Assembly (NCBI GenBank): GCA_964494505.1
Contig: CAZBRO010000003.1
Location: forward strand, 186,001 to 250,000
DNA: 64,000 bases
DNA from: CAIYRG01 sp964494505
GTDB taxonomy: Bacteria > Pseudomonadota > Alphaproteobacteria > Micropepsales > Micropepsaceae
Reading direction: 5' to 3'
This document shows, one piece after another, positions 8,229 to 17,383 of the stretch. The notes below the pieces were generated by a model. The model was not told the DNA's origin and made no database searches. It saw only the letters and a program-made list of their open reading frames with translations. Numbering within the stretch: the stretch's first letter is position 1; each line of letters starts with the position of its first letter. The position numbers were made by a program, and so were the translations under genes.

Positions 8229-9707
8229 TCAGCCGGCGTCGGCGAAGGACGAGGGGTTCTTGCGATAATCGAGCGGCGGCTTGCGTTCGCCGATCAGTGG
8301 CTTGTAGGTGAAATTGGGACCGCGGGCCTTGTTGAACTCGGCCTTCGCAGCGGCGATCGAATCCGGGCTCTGATAGAGCTGCGCCATCGTCAGCGCGAGC
8401 GTCTTGGCGGCGACGACAGCGCCCTTCAGTCCGATGCCCATGCCGTCGGCCGCGGTGGCCTGCCAGGAGTGGGCCGGCGTGCCCGGTACCCAGGTGGCGG
8501 TGTTCAGGGTCGCCAAAGGCGTCACCCAGCTCACGTCGCCCGAATCGGTCGATGAATATTTCTGCCCATTCACGCGATAGGGCTTGATCTGCTGCGCGGT
8601 GTCGATGGAAGGCACATTCGCGCCGAGCGTCTTCTGCAACTTTGCCGCCCAGGCTTTCTCGTCGGCGTTCCATTGCGGCGCACCGACACGGCGCAGGTTC
8701 GAATCCATGATCTTGCCCAGCACGTCGTTGGGGAGGATCGAATAATCCCCGCCGATCAACTCGAAATCCATTTTGGTGCCGGTGCCAAGAGCTGCTCCCT
8801 CGGCCGCTTTCTTCACGCGATCGAACACGTCGGCGACCACGCGCGGGTCGGGATCGCGCACCATGTAATAGGATTCGGAGAATTCCGGCACGATGTTGGG
8901 CGCTGCTCCGCCATTGGTGATGATGTAATGGATGCGCACGTCGGACGGCACGTGCTCGCGCATCAGATTGACCATGTTATCCATCGCCTCCACCGCATCG
9001 AGCGCGGAGCGCCCGCGCTCGGGGGCGGCTGCGGCATGGGCCGGTATGCCGTGGAAGCGGAATTTTGCGCTGATATTGGCAAGGTTCTTGTCCTGGGCTG
9101 CGGTATTGGCGTCCGCCGGATGCCAGTAAACCGTGACGTCCACGTCCTTGAAGAGTCCTGCGCTGACCATATAGGACTTGCCGCCGCCTCCTTCCTCCGC
9201 CGGTGTGCCGTAGACGCGCAACTGTCCGTGGACGCCGTTCTCCTCCATCCATTTCTTGACCGCGATGGCCGCGGCAACCGCGCCCGAGCCGAACAGATTG
9301 TGGCCGCAGGCGTGCCCTGAGTCCTGGCCGGCAATGGGCTTGCGTTCGGGCACGGCTTCATTGGAAAGGCCGGGGAGCGAATCCATTTCGGCCAGGATGG
9401 CGATCACCGGGCCGTCATTGGAGCCGGCGCGCGCGATGAACGACGTGGGCATGCCGGCGACGCCCGTCTGCACGGTGAAGCCCGCCTTCTTCAACTCGCC
9501 CTGCAGGAGCGCCGTGGTGTTGTTTTCGAGATAGCCCATCTCGGGCATGGCCCAGATTTTCAGCGCGACCTCGCTCATGCGCGGCGCGTAGGCATCGACG
9601 GCCGCGATGAGCTTCTGCTGATTGGCTGCGGACAATTCCGCGGCCCACGCGGAACCCGCCGACAACGCCAGCGCCGCAACCGTCACCGATAAAATCCGCC
9701 GCTTCAT
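8229..9707 (-). CDS. Exported M20-family amidohydrolase, AbgB-like
   Basis: A 492-residue M20D-type metallohydrolase with a Sec signal (MKRRILSVTVAALALSAGSAWA). Metal-site motifs are SGHACGHNLFGSG and TPAEEGGGGKSYMV, the latter typical of the AbgB (aminobenzoyl-glutamate utilisation) branch; the dimerisation domain follows with HGIPAHAAAAPERGRSALDAV. The enzyme should cleave an amide bond of an acyl-amino acid in the periplasm, unusual because AbgB itself is cytosolic. Start at 9707 is fixed by the signal peptide and AAGGAGGAT upstream. It heads a run of minus-strand genes with the two YkgJ paralogues; the AbgA partner is absent. Confidence 0.88.
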   Translation of the reverse strand: MKRRILSVTVAALALSAGSAWAAELSAANQQKLIAAVDAYAPRMSEVALKIWAMPEMGYLENNTTALLQGELKKAGFTVQTGVAGMPTSFIARAGSNDGPVIAILAEMDSLPGLSNEAVPERKPIAGQDSGHACGHNLFGSGAVAAAIAVKKWMEENGVHGQLRVYGTPAEEGGGGKSYMVSAGLFKDVDVTVYWHPADANTAAQDKNLANISAKFRFHGIPAHAAAAPERGRSALDAVEAMDNMVNLMREHVPSDVRIHYIITNGGAAPNIVPEFSESYYMVRDPDPRVVADVFDRVKKAAEGAALGTGTKMDFELIGGDYSILPNDVLGKIMDSNLRRVGAPQWNADEKAWAAKLQKTLGANVPSIDTAQQIKPYRVNGQKYSSTDSGDVSWVTPLATLNTATWVPGTPAHSWQATAADGMGIGLKGAVVAAKTLALTMAQLYQSPDSIAAAKAEFNKARGPNFTYKPLIGERKPPLDYRKNPSSFADAG

Positions 9708-9759
9708 CCGATCCTCCTTGGGCCCGCCCTCAAACATCGGAGGGTGCAAACGCGCGCTT

Positions 9760-10668
9760 TCAGAAATCCGCTTTCTTTGCCACCGGCATTTCGTATTTCT
9801 CGGCCGCAAAATGTCCGCCATTGTTTTCAGCGCAGACGAATTCCTCCATGGCGCCCTTCTCGTTGCGATAGCGCATCATGCCGCCCCACGGCATCTTGAA
9901 CGCGCCTGGATCTTCGACCGTGAAGCTGACCTCGATGCCTTTCACTTGGCCGGCGCCGCCGCGCCGCCCGCCACCGCCCGGCACATTGGTGATCTTCCAG
10001 CGCTCGACCGTGTGCAGTTGCTTGGTATGCGGCGTGCGGTAGTTGTCGACGAAGCTGAAGGGATGTTCGACAAATCCCACCGTGTCGATCACCAGCGTGT
10101 CGCCGTTCTCGTAATGACCGACGGATTCGCCGAACCAGGTCGGCCGCGGGTTCTTCGTGTGCTGGACGTTCAGCCAGACATGACGCACGAGCTGATCGCG
10201 CTCCCAGATCATGACCACCTCGTCCGGTTTCTGGATGAAATAGACCGTCGTCGGCACCAGCAATTGCCCCGGTACGCCGCCTGGCCAGCACAGCGAGGTG
10301 GCGACGAAGGGGATCGTTCCCTGCCTCACCTCCTCGTTGTATTTCTCCATTTGCGGCTTCATCCAATCCTGCAGGATCGGATTGGTAAGGTCGGCCACCC
10401 GCTCGGTCTTCTGGCCCGGTTGCAGATTGCCGATATGGGGATATTTCGGATCGTTGGTGACGGGCTTTGCGCCCGATACCGGATCCACGTAATCGGTTGC
10501 GTTGGTGTTGATCATGGTCCAGCCCGTTCCGGGCGCCATGAAGTCCGGGATGGCGTCCTTTGCGGGCTGACCATCCTGGGCGGCGAGAGGCGCGGAGATG
10601 AGCAGCGCGGCCGCCCCAGAGATCAGGCCGGCGCACAGCATCCGCCGCAAAAACACGAAATCGTACAT
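9760..10668 (-). CDS. Exported protein of unknown family, paralogue of the product at 27498
   Basis: A 302-residue protein with an export signal (MYDFVFLRRMLCAGLISGAAALLISAPLAAQ). No named domain is recognised. It shares a long conserved core with the protein at 27498-28337: WFGESVGHYENGDTLVIDT against WYGESIGHFEGDTLVIDT, then TPHTKQLHTVER against TPHTDKLHVVER, and a C-terminal CAENN against CEENN. Proteins of this type are frequent as secreted hypothetical proteins in alphaproteobacteria and acidobacteria. It lies 52 bases upstream of the M20 gene on the same strand. Start at 10668 follows GAAGGAACTCCG; an upstream in-frame start at 10791 would lack a signal peptide. Confidence 0.75.
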   Translation of the reverse strand: MYDFVFLRRMLCAGLISGAAALLISAPLAAQDGQPAKDAIPDFMAPGTGWTMINTNATDYVDPVSGAKPVTNDPKYPHIGNLQPGQKTERVADLTNPILQDWMKPQMEKYNEEVRQGTIPFVATSLCWPGGVPGQLLVPTTVYFIQKPDEVVMIWERDQLVRHVWLNVQHTKNPRPTWFGESVGHYENGDTLVIDTVGFVEHPFSFVDNYRTPHTKQLHTVERWKITNVPGGGGRRGGAGQVKGIEVSFTVEDPGAFKMPWGGMMRYRNEKGAMEEFVCAENNGGHFAAEKYEMPVAKKADF

Positions 10669-10824
10669 CGGAGTTCCTTCGGAATGTGCCGGCCGCGGAG
10701 AATAGTGGGTCGAGGCCGCTTTGTCAGCGTTCGCGCGTTTCAAGCGCTCGCGAGCGGTTGACGGATTAAAAAGCGCGCCCATTTCGTTCATACTGCCCTG
10801 TCACTGCACGGGCCGATCAAACTT

Positions 10825-12504
10825 ATGGCATCACCGCCACCCTCTGTCATCGAAACGCGCTTCGGCCAGATGTTCCCCGTTCTGGAGCCCGAGGATATCG
10901 CGCGCCTGATGCGCTTCGGCGAACTCAAGACCTGCGCTGCCGGGGAATATCTGGTGCACGCCGGTGAAACCTCGCCCGGGATGTTCGTCGTCATCTCCGG
11001 CGAAGTGGAGATCACGCAGCACGACGGCAAGCGCAGCGCGCCCATCGTGACCCATCGCGCCGGCTCCTTCGGCGGGGAACTGGCACAGCTCTCCGGCCGG
11101 CCCGCGCTTGTCGATGCTCAAGCCAAAGGCACCGCCGAGGTTCTGATCATTCCGCCGCAAAAGCTTCGCAATGTGCTGGTGGAAGAAGCCGACCTTGGCG
11201 AACGGATCATGCGCGCTCTGATCCTGCGCCGTGTCGGTCTTCTCCAGGAGAGCGTCGGCGGGCCGGTGATCGTCGGGCGGGCGGATAATGGCGATGTGCT
11301 GCGGCTTGAAGGTTTTCTCGAACGCAACGGCCATCCTCACCAGAGGCTTGACCCGGAAACCGACACCGAGGCGAAGGAGCTGATCGAGCGCTTTCACGTC
11401 GCCCCCGGCGAGCTTCCCATTGTGCTGTGTCCGAACGGACAGATGCTGCGCAATCCGAGCGAGCAGTCGCTAGCCCGCTGCATCGGTCTCGTCAGCGCAA
11501 TCGATCCCGGCAAGCTCTACGATGTTGCGATTGTCGGTGCGGGACCTGCGGGTCTCGCGGCGGCGGTCTATGCCGCTTCCGAGGGCCTCTCGGTGCTGGT
11601 GCTCGATTGCCGGGCTTTCGGCGGGCAGGCCGGCGCATCGGCGCGCATCGAGAATTATCTCGGCTTTCCGACCGGGGTATCCGGTATCGCCTTGATGGCG
11701 CGGGCCTACAACCAGGCGCAGAAATTCGGCGTCGAAATGGCGATTCCCGATGAAGTCGTCAGCCTGGCCGATGAGGCCCATCCCGGGAGCGGACATTTTC
11801 AGCTGATGCTCGCGAACGATGAACGCGTCGCGGCGCGCGCCGTGGTGATCGCGAGCGGCGCGCGCTATCGCCGCCTCGATCTCCCGAATCTTTCCGAGTT
11901 CGAATCCACGTCGGTGCATTATTGGGCTTCGCCCCTGGAGGGACGCCTGTGCGCCGCCCAGGAGGTGGTGCTTGTCGGCGCCGGCAATTCCGCGGGCCAG
12001 GCGGCCGTCTATCTCGCAAGCCAGGCGGAGAAAGTATGGATGCTGGTGCGCGGGCCTGGTTTGGAAGCCAGCATGTCGCGCTATCTGATCGACCGCATCG
12101 CGGCCCAGCCGAATATCGAAGTGCTCATCGAAACCGAGGTTGCAGCGCTCGAAGGAAAGGACGGCGCGCTCGACACGGTCCGCTGGCGCAACCGCAGATC
12201 GGGAGCGGAGCAGGCCCGTCCGGTCCGGCACATGTTCCTCTTCATCGGGGCGGACCCCAACACCGACTGGCTGTCGAACTGCGATATTGCGCTCGATGCC
12301 AAGGGCTTCGTGCGCACCGACCTCAATGGCCGCCCGCTCGAGAGCAGCCGCGAGGGCGTCTTCGCCATCGGCGATGCGCGGGCGGGCTCGGTCAAGCGGG
12401 TCGCGGCTGCCGTCGGCGAAGGTGCTCAGGTTGTGGCCACGCTGCACGCCTATCTCGCCCAAGCCGGCGAGGGTGCGCCAATCGTCAATCCGGGGACAGT
12501 GTAA
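10825..12504 (+). CDS. Cyclic-nucleotide-domain / thioredoxin reductase-like flavoprotein lacking the redox CxxC
   Basis: A 559-residue three-part protein. Residues about 10-140 form a cNMP-binding domain (phosphate-binding cassette around FGGELAQLSGRPALVDA). Residues about 145-215 look like a glutaredoxin-type fold without cysteines (a cis-Pro-like LPIVL at 197). Residues 230-555 are a thioredoxin reductase-like module with FAD motif VGAGPAGLAAA (237-247) and NAD(P)H motif VGAGNSAGQAA (384-394). Where thioredoxin reductase has CATC, this protein has WASP (367-370), so it cannot pass electrons through a disulfide as TrxB does. The stop overlaps the start of the UBP zinc-finger gene (TAATG), implying coupled synthesis. 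Substrate is unknown; regulation by cAMP or cGMP is inferred from the domain. Confidence 0.9.
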   Translation: MASPPPSVIETRFGQMFPVLEPEDIARLMRFGELKTCAAGEYLVHAGETSPGMFVVISGEVEITQHDGKRSAPIVTHRAGSFGGELAQLSGRPALVDAQAKGTAEVLIIPPQKLRNVLVEEADLGERIMRALILRRVGLLQESVGGPVIVGRADNGDVLRLEGFLERNGHPHQRLDPETDTEAKELIERFHVAPGELPIVLCPNGQMLRNPSEQSLARCIGLVSAIDPGKLYDVAIVGAGPAGLAAAVYAASEGLSVLVLDCRAFGGQAGASARIENYLGFPTGVSGIALMARAYNQAQKFGVEMAIPDEVVSLADEAHPGSGHFQLMLANDERVAARAVVIASGARYRRLDLPNLSEFESTSVHYWASPLEGRLCAAQEVVLVGAGNSAGQAAVYLASQAEKVWMLVRGPGLEASMSRYLIDRIAAQPNIEVLIETEVAALEGKDGALDTVRWRNRRSGAEQARPVRHMFLFIGADPNTDWLSNCDIALDAKGFVRTDLNGRPLESSREGVFAIGDARAGSVKRVAAAVGEGAQVVATLHAYLAQAGEGAPIVNPGTV

Positions 12505-12815
12505 TGGGCGACAGCGAATGCACGCATATCGACGGCATCCGCGACGTGACCCCGAGCGCGCTCGGCTGCGAGGAGTGCCTGAAGATCGGCTCCAAATGGG
12601 TGCATTTGCGCTTGTGCCGGACCTGCGGCCATGTCGGCTGCTGCGATCAGTCGCCACACCGGCACGCGACGAAGCATTTCGAGAAGACCGGTCATCCCAT
12701 CATCGAAGGCTACGATCCTCCCGAAGGCTGGGGCTGGTGCTATATCGACGAAGTGTTCCTCGATCTTTCGGACCGCAAGACGCCGCACAACGGCAAGATT
12801 CCGCGCTTCTACTGA
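12504..12815 (+). CDS. UBP-type zinc finger protein
   Basis: A 103-residue protein that is essentially a single zf-UBP domain: ECTHI near the start, CEECLKIGSKWVHLRLCRTCGHVGCCD, then HRHATKHFEKTGHPI, which supply the Cys and His zinc ligands in the order of the ubiquitin-binding zinc finger. Bacteria lack ubiquitin, so the ligand here must be something else. The ATG shares a base with the stop of the flavoprotein gene, and this pairing is seen in other bacteria as far as I know. It ends 7 bases inside the convergent formamidase gene. Confidence 0.85.
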   Translation: MGDSECTHIDGIRDVTPSALGCEECLKIGSKWVHLRLCRTCGHVGCCDQSPHRHATKHFEKTGHPIIEGYDPPEGWGWCYIDEVFLDLSDRKTPHNGKIPRFY

Positions 12816-13834
12816 CGAGCGAAGATCGCCTTCGGGATCATGCCGTGGATGCCGACCGTGCCATCCACGGTCTGGGTGACGTGGTAATCCACCGCCACGC
12901 TTGCGATCATATAGGCTTCTTCGCGGCTGAGCTTGGGAAAGCGCGCCGTGATGAAGGCTATGGTCTCGCGCACGGCCATCTTCATCGCGTCGTCGAGCTT
13001 GGGCGCGAGCCCCATCGCGATCCAATGTGTCGGCGTCTCGCCGCGCGGCCATGTGAGTTTCATGTCCTTGTGCACGATGAACTGAAAGCGCCCGCGCAAG
13101 CCCGTCTCGATGGCGGAAAGGTCGACCTCGCCTTCCCCTTGCGCCGCATGGCCATCGCCCGCCGAGAACAGCGCACCCGGCGCATGCACCGGCATATACA
13201 GGATCGATCCGGCGCCCAGATCCTTGTTGTCGATGTTGCCGGTGTGGATGCCCGGCGGCCCGCTGCCGATGCGCCCCATCACGGCGGGAGGCGCCACGCC
13301 CATGGTTCCGAAGAAGGGATGGTCGAGCGGCACCACCACGCCGGGCGCGACTTCGGCCGTCTTCTTCGCGCGGTCGAGCTTGATGACGCGCTGCCAGAAT
13401 TGGGTGAAATCGTCGGGGACCGTGCCCGTATAGGGACGCTGGCGGTTGTAGGCGTAATCGACCGCAAGATCGACCGCGAGAATCCGCACCTCCAGCACGT
13501 CGCCCGGCATCGCGCCGTTTATATAAATGGGACCGGTCAGAACATGTGGCCCCGGCCCCCTGTCCTTCACGTCGCGATAGATGTCGCGGACATATTGCGG
13601 CACCGCTGACGGAGGCACCACGTGCGAAGCATCTATCGCTTCCGGTTCAAGCTGGGTTGCCGCTTCCAGATTGACGATGTCGCCCGAATTGATGGTGAGC
13701 GCAGGTCTGTTGGCCGCGTTGAAATTGCCGATGTTCACGGTCTTGGGGCTCGGCATCAGCGTGAATTCGGCGGCACGCGCGTCAGTTAAGGCGAGTATCG
13801 ACGCAGCAATCGCAATCGTTGCCATTCGAGCCAT
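12809..13834 (-). CDS. Exported acetamidase/formamidase family protein
   Basis: A 341-residue FmdA/AmdA-family protein with a Sec signal (MARMATIAIAASILALTDARA). Family features include the N-terminal NSGDIVNLEAATQ, GPIYINGAMPGDVLEVRIL, VPLDHPFFGTMGVAP and the glycine-rich HTGNIDNKDLGAGSILYMPVHAPGALFSAGDGHAAQGEGEV stretch. The family hydrolyses formamide or acetamide to ammonia and the acid; a signal peptide puts this copy in the periplasm, which is less usual. It converges on the zinc-finger gene. Substrate is not predictable. Confidence 0.88.
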   Translation of the reverse strand: MARMATIAIAASILALTDARAAEFTLMPSPKTVNIGNFNAANRPALTINSGDIVNLEAATQLEPEAIDASHVVPPSAVPQYVRDIYRDVKDRGPGPHVLTGPIYINGAMPGDVLEVRILAVDLAVDYAYNRQRPYTGTVPDDFTQFWQRVIKLDRAKKTAEVAPGVVVPLDHPFFGTMGVAPPAVMGRIGSGPPGIHTGNIDNKDLGAGSILYMPVHAPGALFSAGDGHAAQGEGEVDLSAIETGLRGRFQFIVHKDMKLTWPRGETPTHWIAMGLAPKLDDAMKMAVRETIAFITARFPKLSREEAYMIASVAVDYHVTQTVDGTVGIHGMIPKAIFARQ

Positions 13835-13890
13835 GACGGCCCCCGCTCAATCGGTTTCGAGCGCGAGATTAGGCTCTGCTATTAGAAAAG

Positions 13891-15411
13891 TCAGGCGGCC
13901 GCGCGAAAGCTCGCTGTCACGGCAAATCCGCCGCCTTCGCGGTTGGCCGCGGCGATGTGCCCGCCAAGACCTTCGACGTTCCGGCGCACGATCCAGAGCC
14001 CGAGCCCGAAATGGTTGTCGCTTTGGGCCGGCGCTTCGGCGGGTTCGCGCGTCTGGGAGCGGGCGGAGAAATGCCGCTCGAAAATCAGCGGCAGGTTGTC
14101 GTTCGGAACGCCCGGGCCGTCGTCGGCGACGGTGAGATGCACCTGAGCATCGGCTGACTTCAGCGATACCTCGATCGTGCCTCCCGGCTGCGTGAAGCTC
14201 GCCGCATTTTCGAGCAGGTTCTCGAAAATCGTTTCCATGGCTTCTTCGGTTGCATAGGCATGCACGTTGGGCTCGATGATCCAGAACAGGTGCTTGCCTT
14301 CGGCGGTCAGCGTCGTTTCATACGCGGTAATGAGCTGCGCCAAATGCGAGGACAGGTTGATCGGCCGCGAACTGGATGAAATCGCATCGGCAGCCGCCTG
14401 TTCCAGATCGCGCGCCGCCGAAACCAGCAGATCGAGGCGCGCGGTCGAGCGCTCGATCAGTTCGAGGCTTCGTTGCGCCCGCACATTGGATGTCGGCACG
14501 GCCCGCTTCAAGGGCTCGATCGCCTGCGAAATCACGGCGAGCGGCGCCTTCAGCGCATGCGCATTCTCCTCCGCGGCCTGGATGATGAAATCCTTCGATT
14601 GCTGCAATGCCGAGACCAGCGAGTCGAAATCTTCGGCCACGCCGTTCAGTTCCGGGATCGTGTTCATCTCGTGAAACGAGATGTCGCCCGCGCCCTGGAC
14701 GCGGATCTTGCGCGCGGTCGAGCGGAACTTGTCGATGCTGCGCCAAAGCTGAATGAACAGCCAGGCGACAACCAGCGCGCTCAGGAAGTAGACGAAGATC
14801 GCGATGCGCACCGTGGAGGTGCGCCAGACCGGCTGGCCGATGGAGGTATTCAAAATCGCCGCCGTCGATTGGGAGGTGATCACCACCCAGCAATTCTTGC
14901 CCGTATGGATGGAGGTGACGGAGGTGAGTATCTCCGGCCGGCCGGCGGGATTGGTGAAACGCATCGTCGGGTTGGTCTCGCCGGCACAGCTCGGCGCAAG
15001 CCGGTCGAAAATCCCCAAGCGGACAAGCTCGTCCCGCTCCTGTTCGAGGTAATCGGCCGACGTCTCCGGCGCCGAAGCCACATACAGAAATCCGTTGGTT
15101 GCGGGCGTTCCTTCCTGCCGGACCAGGACTTTGATGTTGGTTCCCGCCGCGATGAGGGCATTGAGCGCCTGCTGCAGCCGATCGGGGGGCTCGCTCTCGA
15201 AGCCTTCGAGGCGGGGCTGCAGCACGGAGGCGATCAGGGTTCCCTTCTCTTCGACCGTGCGCTGAAGCAGCGCGCCCTCCTGCGCGTCGGCGATCTGAAA
15301 CAGCCGGTAGAAGATGATCGGCACCACGAGAAAGATGATCGCGACAAACCCGATCTTGATCGCGACCGCGCGATAGGCCGTCCTTAGCTTCTCGCCCAGG
15401 CTAAGGGGCAT
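13891..15411 (-). CDS. Sensor histidine kinase, ChvG-like
   Basis: A 506-residue membrane kinase. Transmembrane segments are about residues 18-37 and 202-222 with a periplasmic sensing domain between; a HAMP-like linker follows, then the H-box ENAHALKAPL with phosphoryl-accepting His285, and a HATPase domain with FENLLENAASF (N box), DDGPGVPNDNL (G1) and GLGLWIVRRNVEGLGG (G2). The order (response regulator gene first, kinase overlapping it by 11 bases) and the ChvI-like partner suggest the ChvG/ChvI pair that in rhizobia governs envelope, acid and exopolysaccharide responses. The usual ExoR periplasmic inhibitor gene is not adjacent, so orthology is likely but not proven. Confidence 0.88.
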   Translation of the reverse strand: MPLSLGEKLRTAYRAVAIKIGFVAIIFLVVPIIFYRLFQIADAQEGALLQRTVEEKGTLIASVLQPRLEGFESEPPDRLQQALNALIAAGTNIKVLVRQEGTPATNGFLYVASAPETSADYLEQERDELVRLGIFDRLAPSCAGETNPTMRFTNPAGRPEILTSVTSIHTGKNCWVVITSQSTAAILNTSIGQPVWRTSTVRIAIFVYFLSALVVAWLFIQLWRSIDKFRSTARKIRVQGAGDISFHEMNTIPELNGVAEDFDSLVSALQQSKDFIIQAAEENAHALKAPLAVISQAIEPLKRAVPTSNVRAQRSLELIERSTARLDLLVSAARDLEQAAADAISSSSRPINLSSHLAQLITAYETTLTAEGKHLFWIIEPNVHAYATEEAMETIFENLLENAASFTQPGGTIEVSLKSADAQVHLTVADDGPGVPNDNLPLIFERHFSARSQTREPAEAPAQSDNHFGLGLWIVRRNVEGLGGHIAAANREGGGFAVTASFRAAA

Positions 15412-16156
15412 CGCCGTCGCTCCAGCGGTAGCCGAAGCCGGGATAATTTTCGATTTGGGTGAAGTCGGGATCGATATCGCGGAATTTCTGCCGGATGCGT
15501 TTCACGAAGGCGCGTACATTGGCGCGGAAGCCGATCTCGCCCTGGCCCGCCGCGAAACCCTCGCCGTGTACGATGTCGTAGAGTTCGCGATAGCGCACGT
15601 CGCGGCCCGCGCGCGTCACCAGATGGTCCAGCATCTGGAATTCGGTGACCGTCAGATCGAGCTGCACACCCTTCCAATAGGCGCGATTGACGTCGCGATG
15701 GAGCTTGAGATGACCGCGGTTAAGCACGGTGGCCTGCACATCGGCAACCCTCGCCTGATGGGCCTTGATCCCCTTCAGGATGAGGTCGATCCGCCGCGAA
15801 AGGATGGCGAAGCCGCGCGACTTCTCGACGAAATCGACCGCACCTCCAAGGAGCCCGGCCTCTTCGTAGATCTGATCGCTGAGCACGGTGAGGAACACCA
15901 CCGGCGTCTCGATTTTCCGCTCCCGCAATTCGCGCAAGACCTCGATGCCCGTCATGCCCGGCATCTTCCAATCGAGCAGGATCATGTCGGGTGGAGGCGC
16001 TTCGCCCATATGGATGAGCGCGGACGGTCCGTCCCCGTAAGAGGTGATCGAGAACCCGGCATCCGCCAGGTTCTGGGCGAGCGATTCGCGGAACATCCCG
16101 TCGTCGTCAACGATCATGATTCGTGGCCGCGTCAGATCACGGTGCTGCAGAGTCAT
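15401..16156 (-). CDS. Response regulator, ChvI-like, OmpR/winged-helix type
   Basis: A 251-residue regulator. The receiver domain starts PRIMIVDDDG; Asp62 in ILLDWKMPG is the phosphorylation site and Lys112 (FVEKSRG) is the conserved lysine. The C-terminal winged helix (about 145-245) has LTVTEFQMLDHLVTRAGRDVRYRELYD and ends IENYPGFGYRW. The start at 16156 is preceded by GAGGGCCG and overlaps the end of the upstream lipoprotein gene by 20 bases; a longer frame to 16222 would bury that overlap further. It should drive promoters bound by the ChvI-type domain in response to the kinase encoded next. Confidence 0.87.
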   Translation of the reverse strand: MTLQHRDLTRPRIMIVDDDGMFRESLAQNLADAGFSITSYGDGPSALIHMGEAPPPDMILLDWKMPGMTGIEVLRELRERKIETPVVFLTVLSDQIYEEAGLLGGAVDFVEKSRGFAILSRRIDLILKGIKAHQARVADVQATVLNRGHLKLHRDVNRAYWKGVQLDLTVTEFQMLDHLVTRAGRDVRYRELYDIVHGEGFAAGQGEIGFRANVRAFVKRIRQKFRDIDPDFTQIENYPGFGYRWSDGDAP

Positions 16157-16727
16157 CGGCCCTCGCGGCTCTAAGTCCACGCATGCATGCGCTGGTGTCG
16201 CTGAGTTTCTCGCCGGCCGCATCCTTCAGATCGAATTTCAGCAAGCGGAAAACCTTGGTCTGGATGTCGGGGTAAAAATAAAGATCGAGATGGCAATCGG
16301 CCTGCTCATAGCTCCACACCACCGACAACGCCTGCTTCTGCGTGGAATCGGGTTTTCTCAATACGTGCAATACGCCGGGGAAATCGAAGCCCACGAGGTC
16401 GGCCGGCGCCACGGGCTCGGCGTCCAGCCTGTTCGGCTTCGGAGTCGGGATTGCCGCATTCGGCGGCGGCCTCGATGGCGGGACGATGCTCGCGAGCCGC
16501 GGAGGCTCGGGCGCGGGCTGCGCCGGAATATCGATGGTGGGCTCCATGATCGGCACTTCCTGCGCCATCGGAGGTATGACCACCACTTCGGGAGCCGGAC
16601 TGACCGGAGCAGGCTGGTTTTTCAAAAGAGCGAGAGCGCCGACAAACGTGCTGCAATTGGCGAGCACAAGCGAGGCAGCGATAGAGGCTGCCGGACCAAC
16701 AAAAGAAAATCGCCGTGTGCGGCTCAT
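16137..16727 (-). CDS. Proline-rich putative lipoprotein upstream of the ChvI-like regulator
   Basis: A 196-residue protein starting MSRTRRFSFVGPAASIAASLVLANC, a signal peptide ending in a possible but poor lipobox (LANC, Asn at -1). A proline-rich linker follows (about 38-95, with PAPVSPAPEVVVIPP and PSRPPPNAAIPTPKP), then a globular C-terminal part (VAPADLVGFDFPGVLHVLRKPDSTQKQALSVVWSYEQADCHLDLYFYPD). No known domain was recognised. Overlap with the regulator gene suggests one transcript, so the protein may relate to envelope sensing; that is inference. Confidence 0.7.
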   Translation of the reverse strand: MSRTRRFSFVGPAASIAASLVLANCSTFVGALALLKNQPAPVSPAPEVVVIPPMAQEVPIMEPTIDIPAQPAPEPPRLASIVPPSRPPPNAAIPTPKPNRLDAEPVAPADLVGFDFPGVLHVLRKPDSTQKQALSVVWSYEQADCHLDLYFYPDIQTKVFRLLKFDLKDAAGEKLSDTSACMRGLRAARADDSAAP

Positions 16728-16851
16728 GGCGGGCCACCTTTCACGCGCTCAATGCTCATCACCCCCTGCGCCATTATTGCACAAGAGGTCAATCGCGTCT
16801 TATAGGCACGAACCGAAAGTTTGAACCAGATTTCGCCACGAAAGCAAACAG

Positions 16852-17064
16852 TCAGGACGCGAGCGCCTGGCTGGCATCCCCCCCACGCCAAAACAATCGG
16901 TGACTGCGTTCCAGGCGGGCAACTTCCGCCTCTATTTCTTTGGCAAATACCGCAACTTCGGCGGCCATCCGCCGATCATACAATATCTCCGCCAGCCCTT
17001 TGTACCGTTGCGCACGCGCGCGAAGCTGGTCGATACGTTCGGCTATGGCACTCTGTACGGGCAT
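16852..17064 (-). CDS. Small helical protein of unknown function
   Basis: A 70-residue, charged and likely all-helical protein (SAIAERIDQLRARAQRYKGLAEILYDRRMAAEVAVFAKEIEAEVARLE). The ATG at 17064 has GAGG five bases upstream. Similar short proteins with a repeated RLRxxAxxYRxLA theme are widespread in alphaproteobacteria without known function. No neighbour suggests a role; it lies alone between the lipoprotein gene and the glycine-zipper gene. Confidence 0.6.
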   Translation of the reverse strand: MPVQSAIAERIDQLRARAQRYKGLAEILYDRRMAAEVAVFAKEIEAEVARLERSHRLFWRGGDASQALAS

Positions 17065-17383
17065 CGCAACCTCGGTTTACTCACACTCGCACTGGCGTTC
17101 ATCATGCAGGGGACCCAGACAGGTCATCCCTTCTCGGGTTCCTGTTGGGGAGGGGGCCACGAGTACTCGGACGCTATTGCCTGGATTTGCCCCTGCATGT
17201 GAACTGCCGCAACATAAGCAACGCCAGCCAGGGCCGGTTGTAATCTATTTGGGACAATCTGGAGCGGGACCGTATGGAGCCAAGGGTTCCGTCGGCAGTG
17301 TTGTTTTGATTTGCCGCAAATTCGCCATGTGTCCGAAAGAGTAATAGAAGTTAATGCATACCGCGATTCTGGGGGAGTTGATC
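17065..17383. other. Intergenic stretch before the glycine-zipper gene
   Basis: About 320 bases with no convincing gene on either strand. The last 80 bases are less GC-rich than the surroundings and should hold the promoter of the gene at 17384; no clear -35/-10 pair could be singled out. GGGGGAG at 17371-17377 is the ribosome-binding site. Confidence 0.5.

Noticed and set aside
10825..12504. Classical thioredoxin reductase TrxB
   Set aside because: The redox-active CxxC is replaced by WASP and a cyclic-nucleotide domain is fused at the N-terminus.
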